Shown here: positions 12,001-21,212 of the stretch, piece by piece | How the letters are laid out: the number at the start of each line of letters is the position of its first letter | Position numbering within the stretch: the first letter of the stretch is position 1 | Notes under the pieces: generated by a model | The model's input: the letters and a program-made list of their open reading frames with translations, nothing else | Told to the model about the DNA's origin: nothing | The model's database searches: none | Assembly (NCBI GenBank): GCA_004352715.1 | Contig: SCFE01000097.1 | Location: 236,294 to 300,293 of the forward strand | DNA: 64,000 nt | Direction: 5' to 3' | Origin: Hofstenia miamia | Lineage: Eukaryota; Xenacoelomorpha; Acoela | Program-made: the position numbers and the translations under genes

Positions 12001-15000
12001 GTTCTAGGCGTAGCAAGATTCGACAACTTACTCCAAGAGATGTTGTTTGGTGGTAAGTTTTTAAACTTGAAACAATTTGTGTTCTGACTTTGCATAACTA
12101 TTTTATTAGACTTATTATTGCATTTTATGTGAATATTGTGATAAAAAATCGTTTGTAGTGGTTTTTCTTAAGATAGAAGCCATTTTTTAAAATAATTTCC
12201 GCTCCCCTTGAATAATAGGCGTCTTAAGAAAACTAGCTTTCATATGTACCTGAATAATAGGCGTCTTAAGAAAACTAGCTTTCATATTTATCAATGTGTA
12301 CCTGAAAGTTTTTGGAAAAACCTCATGGATCATTTTAGAATTGTAAGAAAACAAATTCGACTCGCCCCATTTGAAATCTTCTAGGACTGCGCCTGAGAAT
12401 GTTAAGAATTAAAGTTAGTCAATTCCAACTAAACACTTCGATTAACGTTAGTTTTGCATCATATAACCGTGTAATGTACGCAATTTTTTTTGAGGAATGA
12501 ATCAACTCATCTGCATGGATATCATTTATATTTTCATAGTGTGTGCACTTCTATATTTTATGAAAATGCGCGCCTTTTTGGTTTTCACCCATTTGATTTT
12601 AGTATAATTTTTATTTTCTGCAATGCATTTTCACAATATACAAGTTAATAGCAATGGCAATTAACACCCCTTACAATTATTTGATTTTATTTGCAATCTC
12701 ATATCGTGCAATTACGCAGGTATTTGGCCATTCAATGTGTTTTTGATTCTATATACAGCGTCACAGTTGTCACTGCATACAATTTGAAAACACACTCAAG
12801 TAGATGCTTATTTTCATTCAAGAGCTTTCCACATAAAAGTCTCGAATAATTATGCTTTTTCCTTTTCTTCAATGTGCTACAAGTAATCTGTATTGCTATA
12901 AAATTACTTCATACATTATTCCTTATGTGATGAATTTACTTAAACATTAGAGATATATAATAACTTAATGTTTTCAGAAAATTATTGTTTGAAGTTAGAA
13001 ATCTACATAACCGGTTAATACACGTATGCAACATAGTATATCTAGACGTTGCAACTGAACTTAAATTTTTTTGTTCAGGAAAATTTGATAAATGGCTCTG
13101 ACAGTTCACTAATTGAAGCTAATCACAACAACTTTGAATCCAAATTAGTCAATTTTTAACATCTTTTTGATGAAAAAATAATTTTAACTTTTGGAGTGTC
13201 GGGTTTACATATATTTACCAGGACATATTAGACGCGATACAAAGACATTGAATATAGGTATCTGCGAGTACTCGAACTCGACTCGGTGTCGAAAAGCTCG
13301 ACATTTCGAGTACTCGAAACCAACTTTTGATACTAGTTGGAATGACATCTTTTTTTAATTTATCTGTAATCTCTAAAAATTCATCGACTTTTGACAATTT
13401 ATGTGAATTTGCAAGCTATCAGGTTTGATTTCTCTTATCTAGTTTGACATGTGTTTCTTTCGTACATTTATATATTTTATTCAACCTGTAGTACAGTTAT
13501 ATATAGCTTAGTATATCGAGAAACGTAATTCTAATTAAAATTCTAACTTGAATCGAACTTGCGAGTTAAGGTTCCAACTTGTCTCGAACTCTATTCGAAC
13601 CTAAAATGCTCAATTCGCAGGAGCCTAATTGAATATACGTGGTTGGTTCAATAATGCTTCCGACTAAATGAGAAAGAAGCACAGCACAAAAAATTAAACC
13701 AATCAGTTTATTCGATCAAATAACCAATTCTTGAAATGCATCAGCGAAAAATTTTCCAGGAAGCTTTGCAAACCACTTTTCAACAAATTGCCGGAGTGCA
13801 TATGATGCCTCAAAATGATGCCTACGTAATGCTTTTTCCAGGTACTTAAATATAACTTGTAGTAAGATCCCTGCTGTACATTTGATGTTGCAGAGGTGTA
13901 AAACCACGCATTTCTGTTAAACATTGTGCAGTATTATTTGCATGGATAGGAGCATTATAAATTTTTTTATTCTTGTTTTTTCTTATGGTATTCCTTTACC
14001 AATTTGGCATAGTATTGACTATTTATTGTTTGTGCATTACGCAAGAAATCTAAGTGAATCAGTCCACCTTCTCCCCCAAAACAATGAGGCATCATTCGTT
14101 TTCGATGATAGGTGCCGCTTCTCATCTTCAGAGGAAGTTTCTCTTTTTTTATGTCTCCATTCAGGTAAGTGCAACAAAAGAGATGTCTCGTCCTCGGTGA
14201 CAACATTATTAATAAAGACATCATCATGCTGATTAAGCTGTTGCAAATACGACACAGAATTTTATCGCAATTCTGTATTCTACTACAAAAATTTAATGTG
14301 CGCATATTTTTCGTATACCGCAGGTCATCACATTAATGTATGCACTTAAATATGATCAGGTTTCAAAACCAATTCCTTTGAGTGAAATATCAGGTTTCTT
14401 TCCTGGTTATTCTGAGGGATTATTGAACCAGCCCATGCATTTAAAAGAATTTGAAAGAAAAAATATTAAACGTCTGACAGCTTAAATTTACTGAAAATGT
14501 TGCAGAAATGTACTAAGGGGATTTTTTGTTAATTTGATCCAATTGGACTTGATAATTTATTTTCTTTCAATAGTTTTGTATGATTGGAAACTAATTTCTC
14601 TACATAACATGTAAATGAAATCCAATGCAAATATTTTGATTGCGCATATTCTGTCACCTAACGTCCATTTTCAAAGAATTGTTGTCTCTAGATTTTACAG
14701 ATCTATGAGTAAATACACCTTTCGTTATAATCTCAAAATATTTTACTTGTTTTCGTGATACGCACCATAAATTTAGGTCTTCTTTTACTCATTCCATACC
14801 AAAGTAAAATATGCATTACTTTCCGTTTTTTGTCCATTAACTATTGAAAGTCAATGAATGTCACAAGAAAAGTTCAATTATAAACCGAACTTTCACCCTC
14901 TTTGTTGAAAATTTGTTACGTGGCTAAAATAATTATCGATGAATTCAGCTTTTTAATGAAATATTTTGTAAAAAACTATACGAGAAGCCAAGGACAGTTA

Positions 15001-17253
15001 CAAAACTCGTGCGCCATCTTTGACATTTAATGACTGGCATATGCAAATGTGAATTTGCAATCACAAAATGCAATGACTATGACAGATGTAATGGGATCAG
15101 TAATGAAGCACACATTCATTAGAGGTTTAACATTTCATATCAAAATATTTTCAGCGACTTAATTTTTGCTTTATTTAAGGGGAATGAATATCTCTCAATT
15201 AATTTTGATTTCAATTTGAAAATCATATCAGATAAATTTTGAAGTTATTTGGGTATTTAGCATTATTTCTTATTTAACGATTACTCATTTCAATTAATGG
15301 TTGCCATTTAGCGACATGTCAGAGATTTATATCATATATTTTCAAAATTTAATAATCGTCTAAGCATTATTTTAGGGTGCAAAATTAGGATTTTCTGAGA
15401 ACCAAAAGGCTCAAAATTTTTTCCCAAAATACTTCAACTTTTTTATAGCAATTGAATAAAACAGCTGAAAATGTAGGAAGGCTCATCAGTAAATGTCACT
15501 AAATACAAATTTCTTATCAGTGATGGGCAAACATAGACATGTATGCGGCTGTGTAGATGGACACAATTATATTACTAGAATTTTCTATTGTACAGTACGG
15601 TGTGATATATAATTAATTTTTATCTTGATTAATAAAATCATTGGCTTACAGAGTTGTAACAGCAATTGAAAAATTCGTTTTTTAAATCTTCAATCTATTG
15701 TTTATTTTCTATTAACCTTAAATTGCCTAGTTTTCTTATAATTGACAAACAGTTTTTATAAATTTTCAAGAAATTTTCTCCAAGCCTATTATAAAATTTG
15801 GAGATCCTAATATATGGACACAAAATCAGAAGTCGTCACGCCTGAACGGATCACTGATGGGTCGCGGCGACTATTCTCTATCCAGTGGTACTTACAGATT
15901 TTGGATAAATTTTTTAGCTGTGAGTTATAAGTCTTTAAAACTTGTAAAGAAGCAATAAAAAATTTATAAAATTCCTAGTCTCTTTAATGGTAATAGTTTA
16001 ATTTAAAGATTTTTGTCGCTTTTTTACCCACTGTTACTACGATTTCTTGTAGGACTCTTCAGCAGTGCAGATAAAAGTGCATTTGCGGAGTGATAGGCCT
16101 GGGAGAGGGCGACAGTTTTGAATTTTTTTTGTATAACTTTCAAGTTTGCAGTAAAGCATTATACATTTTCATAAACTGTAGGATGCCAGACAGTTGATTA
16201 AAATATCAAATCGCACTATTTTTCTTACGTTTTAAATCATCTTTGTAACAGACGATGTGGAGCGAGGGCATTCGTTAGTTTTAAATTGAAATGCACTGAA
16301 ATAATAGTGAATATTAAAAACGAATTTCTTTGCGTATCCTTGGTAAATGAAAGCAAGGCAAATATTTTAATGACAATTTTGTTTGATTTATAAATAATTC
16401 AATGGAAATCTTAGAAAAATTCTTTTGTCGAAGTGTCATACAAATAATGGGGTAAATTATTCCCTTAATTTAATTAATAAAATTGCATAGAGATGTATAT
16501 CGGTGATATACAGTCCATGGAAAGGAAATAGACAAATTGTCTGCTAAGGAACTAAAATGATAAAAATGATATTTTATTATCATAAATATTTTACTTTGAA
16601 AAAAGGATTTAGGTTCATATCCTGAAACAGAAGTTCCTGTTACACCCACAGTGCCTGTTTCAGAAAACCCAACAACACCTCTGAGCTACTCTACCATCAA
16701 AAACGGCACATTTATGGTGGCAGCATCACATTTTATTCCTGCTCAGTCTTCCTTTACCACTCTACCACCAACTTCTGTTTATTCTGATCAGCCACAGCCT
16801 CTAATAGCTATCCCAGTACCCACAAGTAATCCGTATGGTAGGTTTTAAACTCTTTGACTAAAAATGTATACGGTTGTTTCAAATATATACTCAAGGTGCT
16901 TGTATACTGCGGCTCTTAATAAATTAAGTAGGTATTACTATTCAAGTTTTTAAATAGGCATCTACAAAAGGGCATATTTCTACCAAATGCGCAAAGAATC
17001 AAAATGATCATCTTCGTTTAATTTTGATTTTAATCGACTATAATTCTCAAAAATCTAATATATTTATTTAGGATTTACTTCTCAGATAAGTAGTCTTGAA
17101 GCGGCAACTTCTTCTAATCCACCAAATATTCAAGATTTCAATCATAGCCAGGGTGCAAGATCATCTCCCGACCCCTCTCAATCTCTTGGAAAACTTTTGC
17201 CAACGGCTGTATTTCATCAGCATACAGTGCCGAAATCTGAACCAATTAAATAA
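2924..17253 (+). CDS. HNF4: HNF4-type nuclear receptor (NR2A), ten coding exons
   Basis: Joining 2924-3044, 4761-4910, 5972-6078, 6123-6281, 9906-9993, 11216-11368, 11457-11599, 11959-12052, 16613-16837 and 17072-17253 gives 1422 nt: an open frame of 473 residues plus stop, close to vertebrate HNF4A length. Every junction is GT..AG and phases match. Residues 22-90 form a C4 zinc-finger DNA-binding domain with the HNF4-type P-box CDGCKGFF. Residues 91-135 are the hinge, about 136-339 the ligand-binding domain, and 340-473 a long F domain. The helix-12 activation motif [10 protein letters not shown] lies at 330-339. [10 protein letters not shown] around R184 matches the HNF4 segment whose arginine contacts the fatty-acid ligand. 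Known family role: a constitutively nuclear homodimeric transcription factor binding DR1 sites and controlling lipid, gut and metabolic genes. The start is uncertain: M2924 is the first methionine before the domain, but an acceptor-like TTTAG at 2881-2885 would allow a further upstream coding exon. Confidence 0.95.
4216..4656. mobile_element. Tigger/pogo-like DNA transposon remnant
   Basis: The right end reads GTACGTTAAACCGAGGCACG then ACTG, directly followed by TA (4657-4658). The reverse complement CAGTCGTGCCTCGGTT resembles Tigger/pogo terminal repeats. The interior carries several related TTTAACGT...CTTCA motifs (about 4216, 4302, 4374, 4582), like subterminal repeats. A matching left end was not found, so the left boundary is approximate. 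It sits in HNF4 intron 1, ending about 100 bp before exon 2. Confidence 0.4.
4761..4910 (+). CDS. HNF4: HNF4 exon 2: recognition helix and second zinc finger
   Basis: The acceptor is TTTAG at 4756-4760 and the donor GTAATA at 4911. It encodes [19 protein letters not shown], then the second finger with cysteines at residues 58, 64, 74 and 77, and the C-terminal extension [10 protein letters not shown]. The segment [16 protein letters not shown] is almost invariant in HNF4 proteins. The exon is phase 1 at both ends. Confidence 0.96.
5972..6078 (+). CDS. HNF4: HNF4 exon 3: hinge
   Basis: The acceptor is TTTAG at 5967-5971. It encodes [14 protein letters not shown], the diagnostic HNF4 hinge start (vertebrate [13 protein letters not shown]), then a diverged [12 protein letters not shown] stretch matching the vertebrate SINALLQAE box. 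It ends in phase 0 at donor GTAGTA. It is too short and too spliced to stand out as an open frame, but homology and phase agree. Confidence 0.9.
6123..6281 (+). CDS. HNF4: HNF4 exon 4: start of ligand-binding domain
   Basis: It follows a 44-nt intron ending TTTTAG. It encodes a variable serine-rich linker, then [20 protein letters not shown] and [17 protein letters not shown], matching helices 1-3 of HNF4 (vertebrate [21 protein letters not shown]). Phase 0 at both ends; donor GTAAGA at 6282. Confidence 0.95.
7361..7660. mobile_element. hAT-type MITE, family 2, in HNF4 intron 4
   Basis: A 300-bp element with perfect 15-bp terminal inverted repeats CAGACTTGTCAACGA. The perfect 8-bp target duplication is ATATGGAT (7353-7360 and 7661-7668). 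Subterminal GGCTCGTTT-type motifs recur near 7395, 7447, 7631 and 7642, a typical hAT arrangement. No coding capacity. Confidence 0.88.
9129..9417. mobile_element. Probable hAT-type MITE in HNF4 intron 4
   Basis: A 289-bp segment with GGGTCAGGTCGGGTTGTGG near its left end and GGGTCGGGTTGTGGG near its right. It is flanked by near-identical 8-mers ACACTGCT (9121-9128) and ACACTGCA (9418-9425). The terminal repeats themselves are degraded, so limits and class are tentative. Confidence 0.42.
9906..9993 (+). CDS. HNF4: HNF4 exon 5: ligand-binding helices 4-5
   Basis: The acceptor is TTTAG at 9901-9905 and the donor GTAATT at 9994. It encodes [20 protein letters not shown] and HCNDFLLLG. This is the nuclear-receptor signature region and carries the conserved arginine of RANAGEHL that pairs with the fatty-acid carboxylate in HNF4 structures. 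Confidence 0.95.
10380..10613 (+). mobile_element. hAT-type MITE, family 1, copy 2, in HNF4 intron 5
   Basis: A 234-bp element with ends CGGTGGCGTACGCA and TGCGTACGCTCCTG (imperfect inverted repeats sharing GCGTACGCA). The 8-bp target duplication is CAAATGAC / CAAGTGAC (10372-10379 and 10614-10621), 7 of 8 identical. Same orientation as the copy at 687-915. Confidence 0.85.
10622..10900. other. GC-richer anonymous island in intron 5
   Basis: Flanks the MITE insertion (also about 10290-10371) and is clearly less AT-rich than its surroundings. It probably belongs to an older repeat into which the MITE inserted. I cannot identify coding sequence, tRNA-like boxes with confidence, or terminal repeats. 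Confidence 0.25.
11216..11368 (+). CDS. HNF4: HNF4 exon 6: ligand-binding helices 6-8
   Basis: The acceptor is CCTAG at 11211-11215 and the donor GTAAAT at 11369. It encodes [20 protein letters not shown], then [20 protein letters not shown] and LKALVFFDP. The last part closely matches vertebrate DDNEYAYLKAIIFFDP. Phase 1 at both ends. Confidence 0.95.
11457..11599 (+). CDS. HNF4: HNF4 exon 7: ligand-binding helices 9-10
   Basis: The acceptor is CTTTAG at 11451-11456 and the donor GTACGT at 11600. It encodes [19 protein letters not shown], then [10 protein letters not shown], and ends [15 protein letters not shown], almost identical to the RGRFGELLLLLPTLQ block of vertebrate HNF4. The exon ends in phase 0. 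Confidence 0.95.
11959..12052 (+). CDS. HNF4: HNF4 exon 8: helix 10/11 and AF-2 helix 12
   Basis: The acceptor is TTCTTAAG at 11951-11958, with a weak pyrimidine tract. It encodes [20 protein letters not shown], then [12 protein letters not shown]. The second part is the helix-12 activation motif and is well conserved; the first part is much more diverged than any other ligand-binding segment. Donor GTAAGT at 12053, phase 1. Confidence 0.92.
12209..12287. repeat. Short tandem duplication in HNF4 intron 8
   Basis: The 37-bp unit starting TGAATAATAGGCGTCTTAAG occurs at 12209-12245 and again at 12251-12287, identical by eye, with a 5-bp spacer. Confidence 0.85.
13255..13627. mobile_element. hAT-type MITE, family 3, in HNF4 intron 8
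   Basis: A 373-bp element with ends TAGGTATCTGCGAG and TCGCAGGAGCCTA (imperfect inverted repeats around CTGCGA). The perfect 8-bp target duplication is ATTGAATA (13247-13254 and 13628-13635). Both flanks carry repeated CTCGAACT / TCGAGTACTCGA motifs, as in hAT subterminal regions. Confidence 0.85.
13695..14305 (-). pseudogene. Decayed mariner-family transposase
   Basis: Minus-strand reading, spread over shifted frames, gives [11 protein letters not shown] (the mariner block with the first catalytic Asp), EWRHKK, then [20 protein letters not shown], which matches the mariner FDxxGxxxxEFxPxGxTxNxxYY region. Further on, [10 protein letters not shown] and [18 protein letters not shown] match the C-terminus (LRGKRFxxxxxV...WFxxxxxxFYxxGIxxL). 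Frames break several times and the middle catalytic segment is not clean. The N-terminal helix-turn-helix was not found. An inactive insertion antisense to HNF4 in intron 8. Confidence 0.75.
15518..15870. other. Possible degraded DNA transposon, weak
   Basis: CAGTGATGGGCAAAC near 15518 and GGATCACTGATGGG near 15849 give inverted CAGTGAT motifs, and ATGGACACAA / TATGGACACAA also recur. No convincing target duplication, so this is only a suggestion. The rest of intron 8 (14306-16612) is AT-rich with nothing else recognised. Confidence 0.2.
16613..16837 (+). CDS. HNF4: HNF4 exon 9: proline/threonine-rich F domain
   Basis: It follows a 4.56-kb intron; the acceptor is ATTTAG at 16607-16612. It encodes about 75 residues rich in P, T and S (for example [17 protein letters not shown]), with no folded-domain signature, as expected for the F domain after helix 12. 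Phase 1 at both ends; donor GTAGGT at 16838. Its base composition is visibly less AT-rich than the flanks. Confidence 0.9.
17072..17253 (+). CDS. HNF4: HNF4 exon 10: C-terminal F domain and stop
   Basis: The acceptor is TTTAG at 17067-17071. It encodes a Ser/Asn/Pro-rich stretch, then GKLLPTAV and the final KSEPIK before TAA at 17251-17253. The pair resembles the vertebrate HNF4 C-terminus (KLLPGAV ... ITKQEVI), which supports this as the genuine last exon. Confidence 0.93.
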
Positions 17254-18828
17254 TGTTTTATCCGCATTTTATAATGTAAAAATCTATTCAAACAAACCTA
17301 ATTAATGCTGAAACTTAAAGTGCAAAGGTTTAGGATAGCTTTTGAAATTGTAATAAATTTATATATATACACATACATACAAGGATTATGACTATTGAAA
17401 TTTTTTGGACTTTCATCTTGTCCATGGTCTTGCGAGTTGAACTTTTCCTTTGCAAAAACCTTACCTGTGCACTACCTGCTATTCATCACTATTGGCCATG
17501 TCAGATAATTCACCGTTATTGAATTGATTACTGCTGTAATATATCATAATATTGACTCCTATGAATAATTATATGGTTTTAATCAGGGCTGCAAATGGTT
17601 TTTTCAATTCATCCGTTGACTAGGGTTGGGACATATTTTGATGGCAGTGGTTGGGTTGGATCGAGCTATATTCTTTAGAAATGCTAATGGTGGGTTTGAG
17701 TAAGGCAGTTTTTTTCCAAAAAATGTGTCGGGACTGTCATGAATTGTAATGAAGAATTTTATGATATGATCTCATTCCTCCAGAAATAAAATGTCTACTT
17801 GGAAACCTCTCTTAATACCACTTTAATATATGAAAAACATTGACTGACAATTTTTAGCTTGAGTTTAAGTCTGGGTTCTTAAGGAAACCTTAAATTTACT
17901 ATGATTGTGTTAGGTTAGGATGAGTTGGCAGAAATTTCGAAACCTTTTTGTATGGGGTTGGGTTAGGTTTTTCCAACATTTGTTTGGGTTGGAGCCATAG
18001 TTTAAGTACTTTAGCAAAATATGTGCATAAATGTTATAAATAATGTTCAAGAGTGCTAGTAAATAGAACTATCAGAATGATTTCTGAAAAATGACGAAAA
18101 AAGTATGAAATTTTGATAAGCGTATCAAAAGTCGAGCAACAAAGCTGATTATCCATACCAAATCAGACCGTAATGATTTCATACGACTCGAAATCTTCAT
18201 CTCAGAGAGAGTCTATTTTGATGTAGAGTAACAGGAAACAGCTAATTCAGAACTCAATGCACCAACACGACTTGCAACAGTTAGTATCCAAAACTTTGTT
18301 AAAAACTGGTTTGATATTTGGTCTTCAGATCGGGTAACCATATCCTATATAAATCTGAGAAATAATCTACAGCAAAGCTTAATACCTACTGTAAGTGATC
18401 CTATGAACAATCCTCATTCTTAACTTACAAATGAAAAACATTTGCACTCGAAGGACGTTTAAGTTATGCAGGAAATTAATTGTCGTATAGCTGACGAGCT
18501 CAATATAGAGGTTGTTTTGTAAAAAAATATGACATTTTTTAGTGCTGTAAAATATTTTTCACTTCAAGTTTTAAATTAACTTTCTATGGCCTCTTAAAGA
18601 AACCTTAAATGTTTTACGGGTTTTTTTCGAACTAGAAATAAAAGAAAGGCAGCTTCAAGGGCTTCATACAAAGCCCAACTAACTTTGGCATGACCATAAA
18701 TAATGGCAAATAGGCATAATCCCAAATATACACTCCTGAGTAAAATTTAAGACCACTTGAATAAATGTTATAAAACGCTATTTTCCATTGATGTTAGTGA
18801 AGTTTTATATGTAATATGATTACCAATA
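17254..18828. other. 3' flank of HNF4 with possible hAT remnant
   Basis: Contains a short TA/CA tract after the poly(A) signal. A region at about 17584-18000 begins CAGGGCTGCAAATGG and ends TTGGGTTGGAGCCATAG with inner GGGTTGGGTTAGG motifs, possibly an old hAT-like element. CACTCCTGAGTAAAATTTAA at 18731-18750, preceded by TATA, resembles a Tc1-type terminal repeat with no partner found. No gene recognised. Confidence 0.3.
17352..17357 (+). promoter_or_regulatory. Poly(A) signal AATAAA of HNF4
   Basis: A canonical AATAAA lies about 100 nt after the HNF4 stop codon, the first such hexamer in the 3' flank. A short TA-rich stretch follows. It suggests a 3' UTR of only about 120 nt. Confidence 0.6.
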
Positions 18829-19049
18829 TATATTTCGAAAAGCTATAAATATAGGAAGATAACAAAGGAATCATGGAAGAAATAAAAGAAAATCAGCATA
18901 TTTATAAATGATTTTCATGGCACAAGTTCATTTAAAGGTATCATCATTATTAAAACAAGTAAAAAAAACTCTCCAATTGAAGGAGATTTGTGTTTCAGAC
19001 GATAAAAAATTATTGAAAAAGGGGGTAATTAACTAAATTAACCATATGG

Positions 19050-19335
19050 CGAGATGAAATGCAGTTTTGTTTTCTTAAGAAATCTGAGTAGAGCATTAAA
19101 CGTTGAGGAATTATTAATGATGTTATTCATAGAAATAAAGGGTAACTCATTCTTCTTACATTGATCGACTAAATCCAGTCGTCTTGCGTTATATCGTGGA
19201 CATTTAAATACAATATGGTCAATGTTTTCAATCTCGTGACATCGTTTGTTACTACAGAATGGTGAGACATCTGATATTTTACTTCGATGGTGATTTAAAA
19301 AATTATGACCCGTCAGAGATTGAGTGAGGGTTGAT
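19050..19335 (-). pseudogene. LINE ORF2 C-terminal zinc-binding fragment
   Basis: Minus-strand reading gives LTGHNFLNHHRSKISDVSPF, then CSNKRCHEIENIDHIVFKCP and RYNARR. This is the C-x-C...H...C box (H-E-x-x-x-H-I...C-P) that ends reverse transcriptases of Jockey/R1-type non-LTR elements. It lies in the opposite orientation to the reverse transcriptase fragment downstream. Not intact. Confidence 0.65.
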
Positions 19336-19410
19336 GATTACCAATAACACTTTCATAAATTATTAAGAAGCAATTGATGAAATATTGAACAAAATAGAAA
19401 ATATTGGAAT

Positions 19411-19441
<31 letters not shown>

Positions 19442-19515
19442 NNNNNNNNNNNNNNNNNNNNNNNNNNNNNNNNNNNNNNNNNNNNNNNNNNNNNNNNNNN
19501 NNNNNNNNNNNNNNN

Positions 19516-19546
<31 letters not shown>
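19411..19546. repeat. TA microsatellite interrupted by a 74-N gap
   Basis: TATATA tracts border Ns at 19442-19515. The gap is almost certainly an unresolved expansion of the dinucleotide. Confidence 0.95.
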
Positions 19547-19551
<5 letters not shown>

Positions 19552-19739
19552 AAGAAGTAAGAGGAATTACTGATGCACTTTTATATACAATGAACTACAT
19601 CTATAAAATTTTAAACGCCGATAAAATTTCAATTGCGATAGCCACAACCTTTGGTCACTAACGCCTTCAATACGATGCTGCAAACCAAACTAGTTAATAG
19701 AATTGTAGAATTGAACACCAAAGTAAATGGTTATCAAAA

Positions 19740-20786
19740 TAGATTAAGCAATACATGAATAACTGGACCCGACAAATACGTTTTAGTAAATCCAATTATT
19801 CTGATAATACAAGAATAGTTGTGGTTGTACCACAGGGTGGTCCCCTCAATGGAACCTTATTTACAGACGAAACCAATCATTCTTTATCGTCTGAACCACA
19901 AATCTCCATCAATTGAAGAGTTTTTTTACTTGTTTTAATAATGATGATACCTTTAAATGAACTTGTGGTATGAAAATCATTTGTAAATATGCTGATGGTT
20001 TTCTTTTATTTCTTTCTTGATTCCTTTGTTATCGTGCTATATTTATAGCTTTTCGAAATATATATATCGAATGAATCTCTAGACATAGATCGCAAGAAGT
20101 GTGATATTGCTAAATACTGAGAAGATATAAGATTAATAGGCAATATTCGAAGTGAGACTGCATTAAATGAATTTACTTTTTATCAATCTAGTAATTAATA
20201 TATCCAACATATTTGAACTCGAAATTGCATACCTAAATATACGAAACAAGGATCTCAATGAAGTTGTTAAAAGTAATATTAAAATTGCTAATGGAGAATA
20301 AATGGGAAAAAGAGATAAATATAAATATCTTGGTATTTATATTGACACGAACTTGAAGTGGTATTTTCATGCACAGTGTGCGCTTAAGAAAGTAAATTTT
20401 CAAATAAAATGTACGTCATTTTTGTTAGGGTATCTAAATAAAGATAAGCAAAAACATTTTTTCTAGTAATATATCTGTAATTATATGCTGCAGAAGTATG
20501 AGTACCTGCAATAACACAAAAGCAGATAAAGCTCATAGTGAGACCGCTAATCCTGGTTGAAAAAATTACAAAGATTAAAAAAAGTTGGTACAAGTTGCAA
20601 ATAAAGTATATGTATCTAAAGCAATTTCAAGCTACAATAGATAAAATTTGGCACGATAAAAGGCATCCACTATTCTCAGAATTTGAAATATCAAGCGGAA
20701 AAATTCGCAATGAACTATTATTACCCAAATACAATGCTGTGGTATTAAATAAATCCTTTGTTTGTGCGCTTGTTACTATATATTAA
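19740..20786 (+). pseudogene. Non-LTR (LINE) reverse transcriptase relic
   Basis: Plus-strand motifs in LINE order, over broken frames: VVVVPQGGPLNGTLF (the PQGGPLSPxLF box) at about 19815-19865, then KYADGFLLFLS at about 19990-20025 (YADD box with the last Asp changed), and KYKYLGIYIDTNLKW at about 20316-20360 (thumb motif). An open stretch at 20538-20786 continues the thumb. Stops and frameshifts make it inactive. Endonuclease not found. Confidence 0.7.
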
Positions 20787-21212
20787 CTGGAATCTGCTCA
20801 AGGTTCCTATAAAAATTGTTTTACTTTTTACATTGCAACTTATTGCCATGTACAGGAATTAAAACGACATACATATATGCGTTACAATAAGAGTGAAACT
20901 AGGAATTTCGTAAAATCCCTAAAATTCAGTGAATTTGGGAAATTCACTTACCTAGCCTTATAAAAACACTACCTATATACCTTACGAATTTATTGGAAAA
21001 ATACTCAAGCTAACCTTAACCCTAACCCCGACTCTTCAAACGTAGTTGTTTTAGTTTACCTTGGCCTTACCTCATCTTTTTTCCAGTATGATTCCGCATT
21101 AAAATGTTGGAAGAATCTACAGGACAACAAAGAAATTGGCTGGTAGTCTACTTCTTGCAGGATGTGCAGTTTTTCATCATTGCAAATAATATTTCTCCAT
21201 TAGATTATGACA
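20787..21212. other. Anonymous spacer
   Basis: AT-rich sequence between the LINE relic and the first gypsy element. A short TAACCCTAACC-like run near 21015 is too brief to be telomeric. Nothing else supported. Confidence 0.4.

Larger units (their letters stand above)
18829..20064. repeat. Long inverted repeat, arms about 180 bp
   Basis: The sequence at 18829-19013 recurs reverse-complemented at about 19885-20064 with roughly 90% identity. Shared landmarks include TTTAAAGGTATCATCATTAT and TTTCGAAAAGCTATAAATAT. The roughly 870-bp loop contains a LINE C-terminal fragment and the TA microsatellite with its gap. The arms are the same piece of LINE reverse transcriptase in opposite orientations. 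Confidence 0.85.

Noticed and set aside
13924-14232. A 102-codon + strand ORF in intron 8
   Set aside because: It is the antisense of the decayed mariner transposase; the minus strand carries the recognisable motifs.
19313-19573. ORFs rich in Tyr-Ile on both strands
   Set aside because: They are translations of a TA microsatellite plus Ns.
21010-21030. TAACCCTAACCC-like run as interstitial telomeric repeat
   Set aside because: Only about two imperfect units; chance is sufficient.
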